Source: an uncultured Clostridia bacterium
GTDB lineage: Bacteria > Bacillota > Clostridia > Monoglobales > Monoglobaceae
Direction: 5' to 3'
DNA length: 64,000 nucleotides
NCBI GenBank assembly: GCA_947631965.1
Contig: CANRNL010000009.1
Span: 1-64,000, forward strand
The translations under genes and the position numbers were made by a program. Below the pieces are notes generated by a model. The model did no database searches, was not told the DNA's origin, and saw only the letters and a program-made list of their open reading frames with translations. This document shows, piece after piece, positions 52,648-61,264 of the stretch; positions within the stretch are counted from its first letter, which is position 1; every line of letters begins with the position of its first letter.

Positions 52648-53016
52648 ATGGCTCGTATTGCAGGTGTTGATTTGCCGAACGAAAAGAGAGTTGAAATCGG
52701 ACTTACCTATATTTTCGGTATAGGACTTTCTTCGTCAAAAAAGATTCTTGAGGAAACGGGTGTAAACCCCGACACAAGAGTTAAGAATCTGACTGAGGAA
52801 GAGGTTTCAAAGCTCAGAGCGGTTATCGACGAAAAGTATCAGGTGGAAGGCGACCTTCGCCGTGATATTGCGCTTGACATCAAGCGTCTTATGGAAATAA
52901 ACTGCTACCGCGGTCTTCGTCACAGAAGAGGCTTGCCGGTTCGCGGTCAGCGTTCAAAGACAAACGCGAGAACGCGCAAGGGCCCGAGAAGGACTATTGC
53001 CAACAAGAAGAAGTAA
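52648..53016 (+). CDS. rpsM: 30S ribosomal protein S13
   Basis: S13 (122 aa) bridges the 30S head to the 50S subunit. '[20 protein letters not shown]' and the C-terminal '[20 protein letters not shown]' are typical. The frame opens far upstream at 52483, but the ATG at 52648 has GGAGGTG before it and gives the normal length. Confidence 0.98.
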   Translation: MARIAGVDLPNEKRVEIGLTYIFGIGLSSSKKILEETGVNPDTRVKNLTEEEVSKLRAVIDEKYQVEGDLRRDIALDIKRLMEINCYRGLRHRRGLPVRGQRSKTNARTRKGPRRTIANKKK

Positions 53017-53027
53017 TTTTTGAGCGC

Positions 53028-53125
53028 GCGGCTTTCGCGGCTCGAATACGCGGTGTCTTTATCCGCGAAACACGGGGCTTGCCCCTTATTGAACAGAAAA
53101 TAGGCTTTGCCCCGCGGCAAAGCAG
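53028..53125 (+). repeat. GC-rich hairpin cluster between rpsM and rpsK
   Basis: The gap holds GCGCGGC..GCGGCTC-type pairing, GGGGCTTGCCCC (53074-53085) and a GGCTTTGCCCCGCGGCAAAGC hairpin core. GGGGCTTGCCCC also occurs at 38593-38604 and 45161-45172, and a one-base variant at 32033-32045. Confidence 0.55.
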
Positions 53126-53139
53126 GAGGTGATATTACC

Positions 53140-53535
53140 ATGGCAAAGACGACAGCTAAGAGAAGCAGACGTCGTAAGGAAAAAAAGCACATTGAACGTG
53201 GAGCGGCACACATCAAATCCACTTTTAATAATACTATCGTTACAATTACCGATACAGCGGGCAACGCGCTGTCATGGGCATCAGCAGGCGGTTTGGGCTT
53301 TAAAGGTTCGAGAAAAAGCACTCCGTTTGCGGCTCAGATGGCTGCGGAGACCGCGGCAAAAGCCGCTATGGAACACGGACTCAAGTATGTAGAGGTTTAC
53401 GTTAAGGGTCCAGGAGCAGGTCGTGAAGCGGCAATTCGTGCGCTTCAGGTTGCGGGTCTTGAGGTTAATATGATAAAAGATGTTACCCCGATACCGCACA
53501 ACGGTTGCAGACCGCCGAAGAGAAGAAGAGTTTAA
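53140..53535 (+). CDS. rpsK: 30S ribosomal protein S11
   Basis: S11 (131 aa) forms the 30S platform. '[18 protein letters not shown]', '[17 protein letters not shown]' and '[18 protein letters not shown]' are typical. The ATG at 53140 follows GGAGGTGAT; the frame upstream to 53107 is untranslated. Confidence 0.98.
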   Translation: MAKTTAKRSRRRKEKKHIERGAAHIKSTFNNTIVTITDTAGNALSWASAGGLGFKGSRKSTPFAAQMAAETAAKAAMEHGLKYVEVYVKGPGAGREAAIRALQVAGLEVNMIKDVTPIPHNGCRPPKRRRV

Positions 53536-53550
53536 GGAGGTTAAAGGATA

Positions 53551-54144
53551 ATGGCAAAGAATATGCAGCCCATACTCAAAAGATGCAGAACTTTGGGTAT
53601 CGAGCCTTCTGTTATGGGCGTTGACAAAAGCTCCCGTAAAAACCCCGGCTCTAATCGCAGAAAGCAGTCGGAATACGGTATGCAGCTCAACGAAAAGCAG
53701 AAAGTTAAATTTATATACGGCGTTTTGGAAAAGCAATTCTCGAAGTACTACGTTATGTCTACAAAGAGAAGCGGCATTACGGGTGAAAACCTGCTGCAAA
53801 TTCTCGAATCAAGACTTGATAACGTTGTTTACAGACTCGGACTTGCAAATACCAGACGTGAGGCAAGACAGGTTGTAAACCACGGACATATTCTCGTTAA
53901 CGGAAAGAAAGTCGATATTCCGTCGTACCTTGTTAAGCCGGGCGAAGTTATCTCGGTCAAGGAAAAGACGGCGAACAGCGAGCATATGAAGGCGGTTGTT
54001 GAGAGAAATTCTTCGAGAGCCGTTCCCAAGTGGCTTGATATGGACAGAAATACTCTTCAGGGTACTGTTGTTGCACTCGCAAGCAGAGATGATATCGATT
54101 ATCCGGTTGAGGAACATCTTATCGTCGAGTTGTACAGTAAATAA
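53551..54144 (+). CDS. rpsD: 30S ribosomal protein S4
   Basis: S4 (197 aa) nucleates 16S assembly. The short Cys-free N-terminus includes '[19 protein letters not shown]', and the S4 RNA-binding domain has '[20 protein letters not shown]'. In other bacteria S4 represses the alpha operon; no site is identified here. AAGGAGG precedes the ATG. Confidence 0.98.
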   Translation: MAKNMQPILKRCRTLGIEPSVMGVDKSSRKNPGSNRRKQSEYGMQLNEKQKVKFIYGVLEKQFSKYYVMSTKRSGITGENLLQILESRLDNVVYRLGLANTRREARQVVNHGHILVNGKKVDIPSYLVKPGEVISVKEKTANSEHMKAVVERNSSRAVPKWLDMDRNTLQGTVVALASRDDIDYPVEEHLIVELYSK

Positions 54145-54229
54145 TGCTTCATTTCGGAGCGTTTTACTTGCGAAAGCCCTGTTTTCTGTATAAGAAAACT
54201 GTATATTGAATTTTAAAGGAGGGCTATAA

Positions 54230-55180
54230 ATGATTGAAATAGAAAAACCCAGAGTTGAAATTGCCGAAGTTTCGGATGATGAGAAGTACGGACGCATTGT
54301 CATAGAGCCGCTGGAGCGCGGCTACGGCATTACGCTCGGCAACTCTTTAAGACGTATTCTTCTTTCGTCGCTTCCCGGCGTTGCGGCGAACAGTATCAAG
54401 ATTGACGGCGTGCTTCACGAGTTTTCGACAATTCCGGGTGTTAAAGAGGATGTAACCGAGATAATCCTGAATATCAAGAGCCTTGCTATGAAAATGCACG
54501 GCGACGGACCGAGAACGATGTATATTGACCGTCAGGGCGCGTGTGAAATTTGCGCCCGCGATATTAGCCACGACTCGGATATAGAAATTATAAACGAGGA
54601 TTGCCATATAGCGACGCTCAACGACGACGCCAAGCTCTATATGGAAATCACGGTTGACAAAGGACGCGGCTACATTTCGGCTGACAGGAACAAACAGCTT
54701 CTCCAGCCCGCAATCGGCATATTGCCTGTAGATTCGATTTTTACCCCTGTAAATAAAGTAAATTATCAGGTTGAAAACACGAGAATAGGCAACGTGACCG
54801 ATTACGAAAAGCTCACCATAGAAATATGGACCAACGGAACTATCAGCCCGACGGGGGCGGTAAGTCTGGGAGCGAAAATTATAAACGAACACTTAAATCT
54901 TCTCATCGACCTTTCGGAGAGCGGCAAAAATGCCGAAATTATGGTCGAGAAAGAAGAGAGCAAGAAAGAAAAGGCTCTTGAAACGATTATTGAAGAACTC
55001 GACTTGTCGGTTCGTTCGTATAACTGTCTTAAAAGAGCCGGCATAAATACCGTTCAGGACCTTATGACAAGGTCGGAAAACGATATGATGAAGGTCAGAA
55101 ATTTGGGACGCAAGTCGCTTGAGGAAGTTATAGCCAAGCTTGACGCTATGGGACTTTCGCTCGCCAAGGACGACGACTAA
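54230..55180 (+). CDS. rpoA: DNA-directed RNA polymerase subunit alpha
   Basis: RpoA (316 aa) nucleates core polymerase. The N-terminal domain has '[20 protein letters not shown]' and '[20 protein letters not shown]'; the C-terminal domain has '[18 protein letters not shown]' and '[12 protein letters not shown]' for UP-element contacts. AAAGGAGGG precedes the ATG. Confidence 0.98.
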   Translation: MIEIEKPRVEIAEVSDDEKYGRIVIEPLERGYGITLGNSLRRILLSSLPGVAANSIKIDGVLHEFSTIPGVKEDVTEIILNIKSLAMKMHGDGPRTMYIDRQGACEICARDISHDSDIEIINEDCHIATLNDDAKLYMEITVDKGRGYISADRNKQLLQPAIGILPVDSIFTPVNKVNYQVENTRIGNVTDYEKLTIEIWTNGTISPTGAVSLGAKIINEHLNLLIDLSESGKNAEIMVEKEESKKEKALETIIEELDLSVRSYNCLKRAGINTVQDLMTRSENDMMKVRNLGRKSLEEVIAKLDAMGLSLAKDDD

Positions 55181-55215
55181 AATTCTGCCACACTATTTGA
55201 AAATGAGGTGATACC

Positions 55216-55557
55216 ATGGCAACCCAGAGAAAATTGGGACGACCGACCGACCAGAGAATTGCGATGCTTAGAAATCTCACAACGTCTGTTTTGGAGAACG
55301 GCAAAATCGAAACGACCTTAACTCGTGCAAAAGAGGTTAAGAGGCTCGCGGACAAAATGGTTACGCTCGGCAAGAAAAACGATTTGCACGCAAGACGTCA
55401 GGCTCTCTCGTTTATAACGAAGGAGGACGTTGTGACAAAGCTTTTCGAGGAAATCGCACCTAAGTATTCGGAGCGCAACGGAGGTTATACGAGAATAATG
55501 AAGCTCGGACCGCGCCGCGGCGACGCTGCCGAAATGGCAATTCTTGAATTGGTTTAA
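55216..55557 (+). CDS. rplQ: 50S ribosomal protein L17
   Basis: L17 (113 aa) ends the alpha segment. '[19 protein letters not shown]' and '[20 protein letters not shown]' are diagnostic. A GAGGTG ribosome-binding site precedes the ATG. A 16-bp perfect hairpin follows 72 bp after the stop. Confidence 0.98.
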   Translation: MATQRKLGRPTDQRIAMLRNLTTSVLENGKIETTLTRAKEVKRLADKMVTLGKKNDLHARRQALSFITKEDVVTKLFEEIAPKYSERNGGYTRIMKLGPRRGDAAEMAILELV

Positions 55558-55629
55558 TAAGCAAATAAAAATTGCGCCCCGACGACGGTATAGTCAATAA
55601 TTTTATGACAGGCTGTCGGACAGGGTTTG

Positions 55630-55668
55630 ATAAACGGCATATCGCTTGAACTGCGATATGCCGTTTAT
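55630..55668. terminator. 16-bp perfect hairpin after rplQ
   Basis: Arms 55630-55645 and 55653-55668 (ATAAACGGCATATCGC and exact complement) close a 7-nt loop. No T-run follows, so it may be an RNA-stabilising 3' structure rather than a classical terminator. Confidence 0.55.
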
Positions 55669-55735
55669 CTGTATATGCTCCAATTATTATCTTTTGAGAA
55701 CATATCTGTTGAAAATGCGAATATTGCTACAGAAC

Positions 55736-55764
55736 TTGAAATATCGGAAAAGATGTGATAAAAT
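55736..55764 (+). promoter_or_regulatory. sigma-A promoter of the sensor kinase gene
   Basis: TTGAAA (55736-55741) and TAAAAT (55759-55764) with a 17-bp spacer, 50 bp before the ATG at 55814. The rest of the 55558-55813 gap holds only the hairpin above. Confidence 0.75.
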
Positions 55765-55813
55765 GGTAACCGGAATATTATTGTGTCTCCGCATACCGAC
55801 AGGAGGGATATAT

Positions 55814-56990
55814 ATGAAAAGGCGCTCCAAAAAAAACATTATATCTGCCGATTGCGCTTATAGCTGTCGCGGTGATTGCCGTGCTGGTTATCAATCTTTT
55901 TATTATGATAAAAATGAACAGCAGCCAGACGGAAGAATTGGGACGTATGCGAATAGAGCTTGTCGCGGCAGACCTTCAAAACCGTCTTGACGTATGTACC
56001 GATTCCCTCAACAAAATAGGAACGCGCCTGTCGGAGCGGATAGAGCAGGGCTATACCGAAGAGGACCTGCGCACCTTTCTTTCCGAGGAAAAGAAAAAGG
56101 AGATTGCTTCAACCGGAAGGGCGTGTCTGAATATTTTTTGCGTCACTCCCGACGGACGCGTATTGATTTCCGATATGGCTACGCCCGAAGACTATGTCCT
56201 TCAGGACAGAGACTGGTACAAGGCGCTTATGTCCGCCCCCGCAGATGAAGAGTATATTTCGTCGGTGTATGAGGACGCGTTTACGGACGAAATGTGCTTT
56301 ACGGTCGCTGCGGCGTTTGATGACGGTAAATTCCTGCTTGGTATGGACTATAATATGAGTGATATTCAATCATATATATCCAAAATGAGCGGCGAGAATT
56401 ACGGCGACGCTATGATTGTGAACAGAGACGGCACTATCGCCGGATATAACGACGAATCTGTGGTGGGAGAGAAAATCTCCGACCAATTCGCGGATTACCG
56501 CGAAGCATTTTTGCTTGTTTCATCCAATTCCGGCTCCGCCGTTACCGAGAGCCGCGACGGCGGAATCATTTTCGGAAGCTGCACCGAAAACGACTGGTAT
56601 TTGCTGCTGAAGATAAGCCGTTTTGAGCTTTATAAAAGCGCTTACGCGCAGTTGATTCTTAACTCCATAATTATTATTGCTCTGGTTGCCGTTATCGCAT
56701 TGTTCTATGTAATGGGCTATAGAGAGCGCTACCGCGCCGAGGACGCGCTGAAGTACAGGAACGAATTTATTTCAAATATGTCGGATAAATTCCGCACGCC
56801 TCTGAATAAAATAGTCGAGTATGCCGACGCTATGAAAAACAGCGGCTCGGACACGGGACCCGTGGATATGATAAGCCTTGAAGCCGCCAATCTCGGCGAG
56901 ATGATAGATAATATCATCTCGCCGAGATTGTTTCTTCAAGGGAGGATGAGCGCGCGGATACCGAGACAGGAAAGAAACGCGGCAACCTGA
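55814..56990 (+). CDS. Sensor segment 1: Cache domain and degenerate HisKA (frameshifted start and end)
   Basis: From ATG 55814 the frame enters an A8 run; with one A fewer it would continue into a clean transmembrane helix ('LPIALIAVAVIAVLVINLF'). The in-frame part (from about 55872) has an extracellular dCache-like domain (to about residue 250), a second helix ('LILNSIIIIALVAVIALF') and a HisKA-like helix 'NEFISNMSDKFRTPLNKI'. In that helix Asp (D305, counted from 55872) stands where the phosphorylated His should be. There is no ATPase domain. After the palindrome the frame drifts and ends in an Arg-rich tail that is probably not native. Confidence 0.6.
56889..56929 (+). repeat. Perfect 18-bp inverted repeat at the segment 1/2 frame break
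   Basis: Arms 56889-56906 and 56912-56929 are exact complements around a 5-nt loop. It lies inside coding sequence exactly where the frame must change by one base to join segment 1 to segment 2. Confidence 0.85.
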
Positions 56991-57025
56991 CCGACAAAGG
57001 ACAGCGCTTCTTCCGTACGCTTATT

Positions 57026-59344
57026 ATGATAATGCTTGTGGTGACAATGCTTACCACGATTTTTCTCAACTCTTATCTCTACATAAGCAGCGCGAGTTCA
57101 AAAATGCTGGAGGAAGCGGGCGAATACAGTTATCAGATAAACAACTGGGTAACCGAGCAGGAAAGCATTATGAATATGTTTGTAAATTCCATCTCCGCGA
57201 ATCCCGAAATGCTCAATGACTACGACGGTATGGTAAAATATTTAGATGAGATTACCCGCCATTATCCGGGAATATCGGCTACATATATCGCAAATCCCGA
57301 ATTTATCCACGGTCATCCTATGATTATGAATAACGGCTGGGTTCCGGCGGAGGATTACGTTGAGGAGGAGCGCCAATGGTATATCGACGCTCTTGCCGCG
57401 GATGACTACAATATTATCGAGCCTTATTACGACGCGCGTACCGGCGAATACTGCATTACATTTTCCAAGGCTGTTTATACCGACAGCGGCAAACAATTTC
57501 TCGGCGTATTCGCGGTGGATTTCTACCTTGATGTGCTTACAAATATTCTCAGCAGCAATCAGGCGGAGAACGGTTACGCCTTTCTCGTGGACAAGGACGG
57601 ACAGGTTATAGACCACCCCAACCCCGATTATCGTGTGTATAACGATAAATTTGTAAATATCAATGACCTTCCTTACTATGACGTATACAGCAGAAGTAAA
57701 AACACCATAAGGCCGATAAGGGATTATGACGGCAAGCTGCGTATGTGCCTTGTAATAAATGACGAGATTTCGGATTTCAGCATTATCGTACTCAAGGACA
57801 TCTGGAAAATGTACGGCGGCCTCCTTCAATATGCTCTGCTTTATTTGGTGCTTTTCAGCATCTGTATTTTCGCTGTGAATACTTTAATTACGCGAATGAT
57901 GAAAAGACAGATTCAGGCGAACGAGGATTTGAAAAAAGCGGCTTCCGCCGCGGCTGCCGCGGACAGAGCAAAATCCAACTTCCTTGCGAGAATGAGCCAT
58001 GAGATACGCACGCCTATCAACGCCATACTCGGTATGAACGAAATGGTGCTGCGTGAAAATCGGGACGACGCTATCGAGGAATACGCGCTGAATATCAGCA
58101 GCGCGGGCAATACGCTTCTGACGCTTATAAACGAGATACTCGATTTTTCAAAGATTGAGGACGGCAAGATAGAAATAATTCCCGTAAAATATGAGACTGC
58201 GTCAATGATAGGCGACCTTGTAAATATTATTTCCGACAGAGCCGCGGGAAAAGGGCTCAGCCTGGAGCTTAACATCGACCCCGAAATCCCCGCGTATATG
58301 TACGGCGACGATATTCGTATAAAGCAGATTATAACCAATCTCCTGACAAACGCGGTAAAATATACCGAAAAAGGCTCGGTGCAGCTTACTGTTAAGCAGA
58401 CCGAGAAAAATGACGACAGCGACGACGTTACGCTCTATATCGAAGTCCGCGATACGGGCATAGGCATCCGTGATGAGGATATGGAAAAGCTTTTCGACTC
58501 GTTCCAAAGACTTGACGAGCAGAGAAACAGAAATATCGAAGGAACGGGTCTGGGAATCCCGATTACTCATAATCTGCTTTTGATGATGGGCAGCCATCTC
58601 GATGTAAGCAGCGTCTACGGACAGGGCTCGTCGTTCAGCTTTACTCTGCGCCAAAAGCGTATAGGCGATGAAAAAATCGGTCAGTTCGATATACATCACC
58701 GCGCGGGACTTCGCAGAAACGCTCAGGAGCGTTATCTCTACGCTCCCGACGCGCGTATTCTGATTGTGGACGATAACAAAATGAATCTGAAGGTTGCTTC
58801 GGGGCTTCTCAAAAGAACCGGTATCGTTCCCGATACGGCTTTGAGCGGAAAGGAATGTATAGAGCTTGTAAGAAAGAATAAGTACCATATCATATTTATG
58901 GACCATATGATGCCCGATATGGACGGCGTTGAAACGTACAACAGGCTTCGCAGCGATAATCTTATAGGAAGCGATACCACGGTTATCGCTATGACCGCCA
59001 ACGCGGTGACAGGTGCGATGGACACTTATCTTTCCTACGGATTTGAAGGATATATCTCAAAACCGATTGCCTCGGATAAGCTGGAGGATGAGCTGAAAAA
59101 GCATCTCCCTGAGAATCTTGTTTCCTACCGCTGTGCCGAGGATAAGAAAAGCGCAAAACCGGAACCGGAAAAGGAATCAAAAGCAGAACCCAAAGAGGAG
59201 GAACAAATTATGATACAAAAAACAGATTTTCCCGATAACTGCGGTTTCCTCGATACCGAGCTTGGTATCGAGCTACTGCGGAGGCGACATAGAGCTTTAC
59301 CGCGATATGGTTCAAATGTTCCGCTCGGAATCGAAGCTCGATGA
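57026..59344 (+). CDS. Sensor segment 2: hybrid histidine kinase (Cache, HisKA, HATPase, REC)
   Basis: The frame is open from 56912; ATG 57026 has no ribosome-binding site and falls at the edge of a membrane helix, so this is probably a continuation of segment 1. Domains, counted from 57026: helix (1-20), dCache (about 30-260, 'GYAFLVDKDGQVIDHPN'), helix (268-288), HisKA with H325 ('MSHEIRTPINAI'), HATPase with the N-box 'TNLLTNAVKYTE', 'DTGIG' and 'GTGLG', and REC with D626 ('FMDHMMPDMDG'). The kinase core looks active. The last ~25 residues are out of frame relative to the HPt domain that follows. Confidence 0.8.
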   Translation: MIMLVVTMLTTIFLNSYLYISSASSKMLEEAGEYSYQINNWVTEQESIMNMFVNSISANPEMLNDYDGMVKYLDEITRHYPGISATYIANPEFIHGHPMIMNNGWVPAEDYVEEERQWYIDALAADDYNIIEPYYDARTGEYCITFSKAVYTDSGKQFLGVFAVDFYLDVLTNILSSNQAENGYAFLVDKDGQVIDHPNPDYRVYNDKFVNINDLPYYDVYSRSKNTIRPIRDYDGKLRMCLVINDEISDFSIIVLKDIWKMYGGLLQYALLYLVLFSICIFAVNTLITRMMKRQIQANEDLKKAASAAAAADRAKSNFLARMSHEIRTPINAILGMNEMVLRENRDDAIEEYALNISSAGNTLLTLINEILDFSKIEDGKIEIIPVKYETASMIGDLVNIISDRAAGKGLSLELNIDPEIPAYMYGDDIRIKQIITNLLTNAVKYTEKGSVQLTVKQTEKNDDSDDVTLYIEVRDTGIGIRDEDMEKLFDSFQRLDEQRNRNIEGTGLGIPITHNLLLMMGSHLDVSSVYGQGSSFSFTLRQKRIGDEKIGQFDIHHRAGLRRNAQERYLYAPDARILIVDDNKMNLKVASGLLKRTGIVPDTALSGKECIELVRKNKYHIIFMDHMMPDMDGVETYNRLRSDNLIGSDTTVIAMTANAVTGAMDTYLSYGFEGYISKPIASDKLEDELKKHLPENLVSYRCAEDKKSAKPEPEKESKAEPKEEEQIMIQKTDFPDNCGFLDTELGIELLRRRHRALPRYGSNVPLGIEAR

Positions 59345-60638
59345 AATAGAAAAATTCTATGAAGCCAAGGATTTAAAAAATTATCGTATACTTGTTCACT
59401 CCGTAAAAAGCACCGCTCTTTCCATCGGCGCGGTTCCCTTGTCGGAGCAGGCAAAGGCGCTTGAAAACGCGGCAAAGTCGGACGACGAAAAATATATCGA
59501 GGAAAATCATCACCGCTTTGCGGAAGCCTATAAGGAAATAACCGAGAAAATCGGCGCGGCTTTCGGTATGGGAGGCGAGGACAAAAACGCGGACGAAAAA
59601 GCGGATGAGGATAAGAATACCAATATTTTGGTTGTTGACGACAATCCTATGAATCTCAGGGTGGCTCAAAGTCTGCTCGGCAAGAAATATACCATAAATA
59701 CGGCCGCTTCGGGAGAGGATGCAATGAAGCTGCTTTCGGAGGACGGCAACCATACCGATTTGATATTGCTTGATATACATATGCAGGATGAGGACGGGTT
59801 TGACGTTATCAAAAAACTGAAAGCCGACAGTAAGCTCAGCGATATACCGGTTATATTCCTCACGGCCGACGACGACCAAAACGTTGAAACAGAGGGATTC
59901 AAAGCGGGAGCTATGGATTTTATCAGGAAACCGTTCATTCCCGATATTATGCTTCAGAGAATCGGAAGGATTTTGGAGCTTCATCGCTTGCAGACCAACC
60001 TTGCAGAGGAGGTAAAGCGCCAGACAAAATATGCCGAAGAACGCAAGGAGCGTATGGAGAGACTTTCAAGAGAAACGGTGCTGTCGCTTGCGAAGGCGGT
60101 GGAGGCGAAGGACAAATACACCAACGGTCATTCCGAGCGCGTGGCGCATTATGCGCGTCTGATTGCCGAGAAAGCCGGTATGAGCGAAACAGAGCAGGAT
60201 GATATATATATTATCGGATTACTTCACGACATCGGAAAGATAGGTATTCCGGACACGGTGCTTAACAAAACCTCAAAGCTGACCGACGAAGAGTTTGCCG
60301 TTATAAAGACGCATACGACCATCGGCGCGGAGATACTAAAAAATATTACCGAAATGCCCGGTATCGAGCAGGGCGCGAGATGGCACCACGAGCGCTATGA
60401 CGGAAACGGTTATCCCGACGGCATCAAAGGCGACGAGATTCCGGAATTTGCGCGCATAATCTGCGTTGCGGACGCGTATGACGCGATGACCTCAACCAGA
60501 AGCTACCGCGATATATTGCCGCAGGAGAAGGTCAGAGCGGAGTTTGTAAGGTGCAGCGGCACTCAGTTCGACCCCAAATTTGCCGACATAATGATAGAGC
60601 TTATCGACAATGACCCGAATTACAAAATGAAAGGATAA
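59262..60638 (+). CDS. Sensor segment 3: HPt, REC and HD-GYP domains
   Basis: The open frame begins with TTG at 59262 without a ribosome-binding site, inside an HPt domain whose first residues are in segment 2's frame ('FLDTELGIE' there, 'YCGGDIELYRDM' here). HPt phosphate acceptor is H46 ('LVHSVKSTALSIGA'). A REC domain follows with D171 ('LILLDIHM'), then a coiled linker and an HD-GYP domain with H322-D323 and 'HHERYDGNGYP' intact. HD-GYP proteins hydrolyse cyclic di-GMP, so output is probably second-messenger turnover. Removing one base near 59273 would fuse it to segment 2. Confidence 0.82.
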   Translation: MVSSYCGGDIELYRDMVQMFRSESKLDEIEKFYEAKDLKNYRILVHSVKSTALSIGAVPLSEQAKALENAAKSDDEKYIEENHHRFAEAYKEITEKIGAAFGMGGEDKNADEKADEDKNTNILVVDDNPMNLRVAQSLLGKKYTINTAASGEDAMKLLSEDGNHTDLILLDIHMQDEDGFDVIKKLKADSKLSDIPVIFLTADDDQNVETEGFKAGAMDFIRKPFIPDIMLQRIGRILELHRLQTNLAEEVKRQTKYAEERKERMERLSRETVLSLAKAVEAKDKYTNGHSERVAHYARLIAEKAGMSETEQDDIYIIGLLHDIGKIGIPDTVLNKTSKLTDEEFAVIKTHTTIGAEILKNITEMPGIEQGARWHHERYDGNGYPDGIKGDEIPEFARIICVADAYDAMTSTRSYRDILPQEKVRAEFVRCSGTQFDPKFADIMIELIDNDPNYKMKG

Positions 60639-60694
60639 AGCCGCGCTGTCGTATTTTGCGGCAGTGGCTGTGTTTTTTCGGAAAGAGATACTTC

Positions 60695-60729
60695 AAAAAG
60701 CCGCACCCCGTACGGGGTGCGGCTTTTTT
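60695..60729. terminator. Bidirectional terminator between the kinase locus and the GNAT gene
   Basis: AAAAAGCCGCACCCCG and its exact complement are separated by only TA and end in TTTTTT. It serves the convergent genes ending at 60638 and 60739. Confidence 0.92.
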
Positions 60730-60738
60730 GCGCGGCGT

Positions 60739-61239
60739 TTAATCGTCGGTCGTGTATCTGTAAACAAAATCGTCCATATAATATCCGCAGCCTATGTCGT
60801 TTTTCTCTTTACCGACTCGTTTAAATCCGAGCTTTTCGTATATCGCCACCGCGTCGTTTTTCTTGTTCACGTTCAGACTTATCGAATTGAAACCGTACTT
60901 CCTTGTTTGCTCTATGATGAATCGCAGCATATCCTTGGAGATTCCTTTGCCGCGCGCACTTTTAAGCAGATAAAACTTGCTCAGATACATTTCGTCCTCT
61001 TTTGGATAAAACGCCATAAAGCCGACGTCGTTTCCCTCGTCGTCGTCAACGAAGCAGTAGGTGTAACCGTGGTCAAGCTGCTCCTTTATCGCATTTTCCG
61101 ACTGAAACATATTTATCATATAGCTGTTTTGCACCTCGCCGACTATGGGGTCGTAATGCTCCCGCACGATCCCCGAAGCGAGGTCGGACATTCTCTTTAT
61201 TGCCCTGTCATCATCTTTGTCCAAAAAAATATATTTCAT
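60739..61239 (-). CDS. GNAT-family N-acetyltransferase
   Basis: The 166-aa protein has the acetyl-CoA-binding motif A as 'YLLKSARGKGISKDML' and the motif B region 'SISLNVNKKNDAVAIYEKLGFK', typical of GNAT enzymes. The substrate cannot be told; a small amine or a peptide N-terminus are both possible. The C-terminus 'GYYMDDFVYRYTTDD' is common in clostridial members. It follows addA by 25 bp on the same strand. Confidence 0.88.
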   Translation of the reverse strand: MKYIFLDKDDDRAIKRMSDLASGIVREHYDPIVGEVQNSYMINMFQSENAIKEQLDHGYTYCFVDDDEGNDVGFMAFYPKEDEMYLSKFYLLKSARGKGISKDMLRFIIEQTRKYGFNSISLNVNKKNDAVAIYEKLGFKRVGKEKNDIGCGYYMDDFVYRYTTDD

Positions 61240-61264
61240 AAAAGCCTCCCTGCGGCGTTGCCGC

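Larger units (their letters stand above)
55814..60638 (+). pseudogene. Frameshifted giant hybrid sensor kinase locus (three segments)
   Basis: One promoter, one ribosome-binding site (AGGAGGG, 55801-55807) and one ATG (55814) precede 4.8 kb of continuous kinase-like coding sequence that changes frame three times: in an A8 tract (55829-55836), at a perfect palindrome (56889-56929) and near 59273. Segments two and three have no ribosome-binding site, and protein homology runs across each break. The restored product would be about 1,600 aa: Cache, degenerate HisKA, second Cache, HisKA, HATPase, REC, HPt, REC, HD-GYP. It could be a decaying gene, a phase-variable gene or a sequencing/assembly fault. 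Confidence 0.65.
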
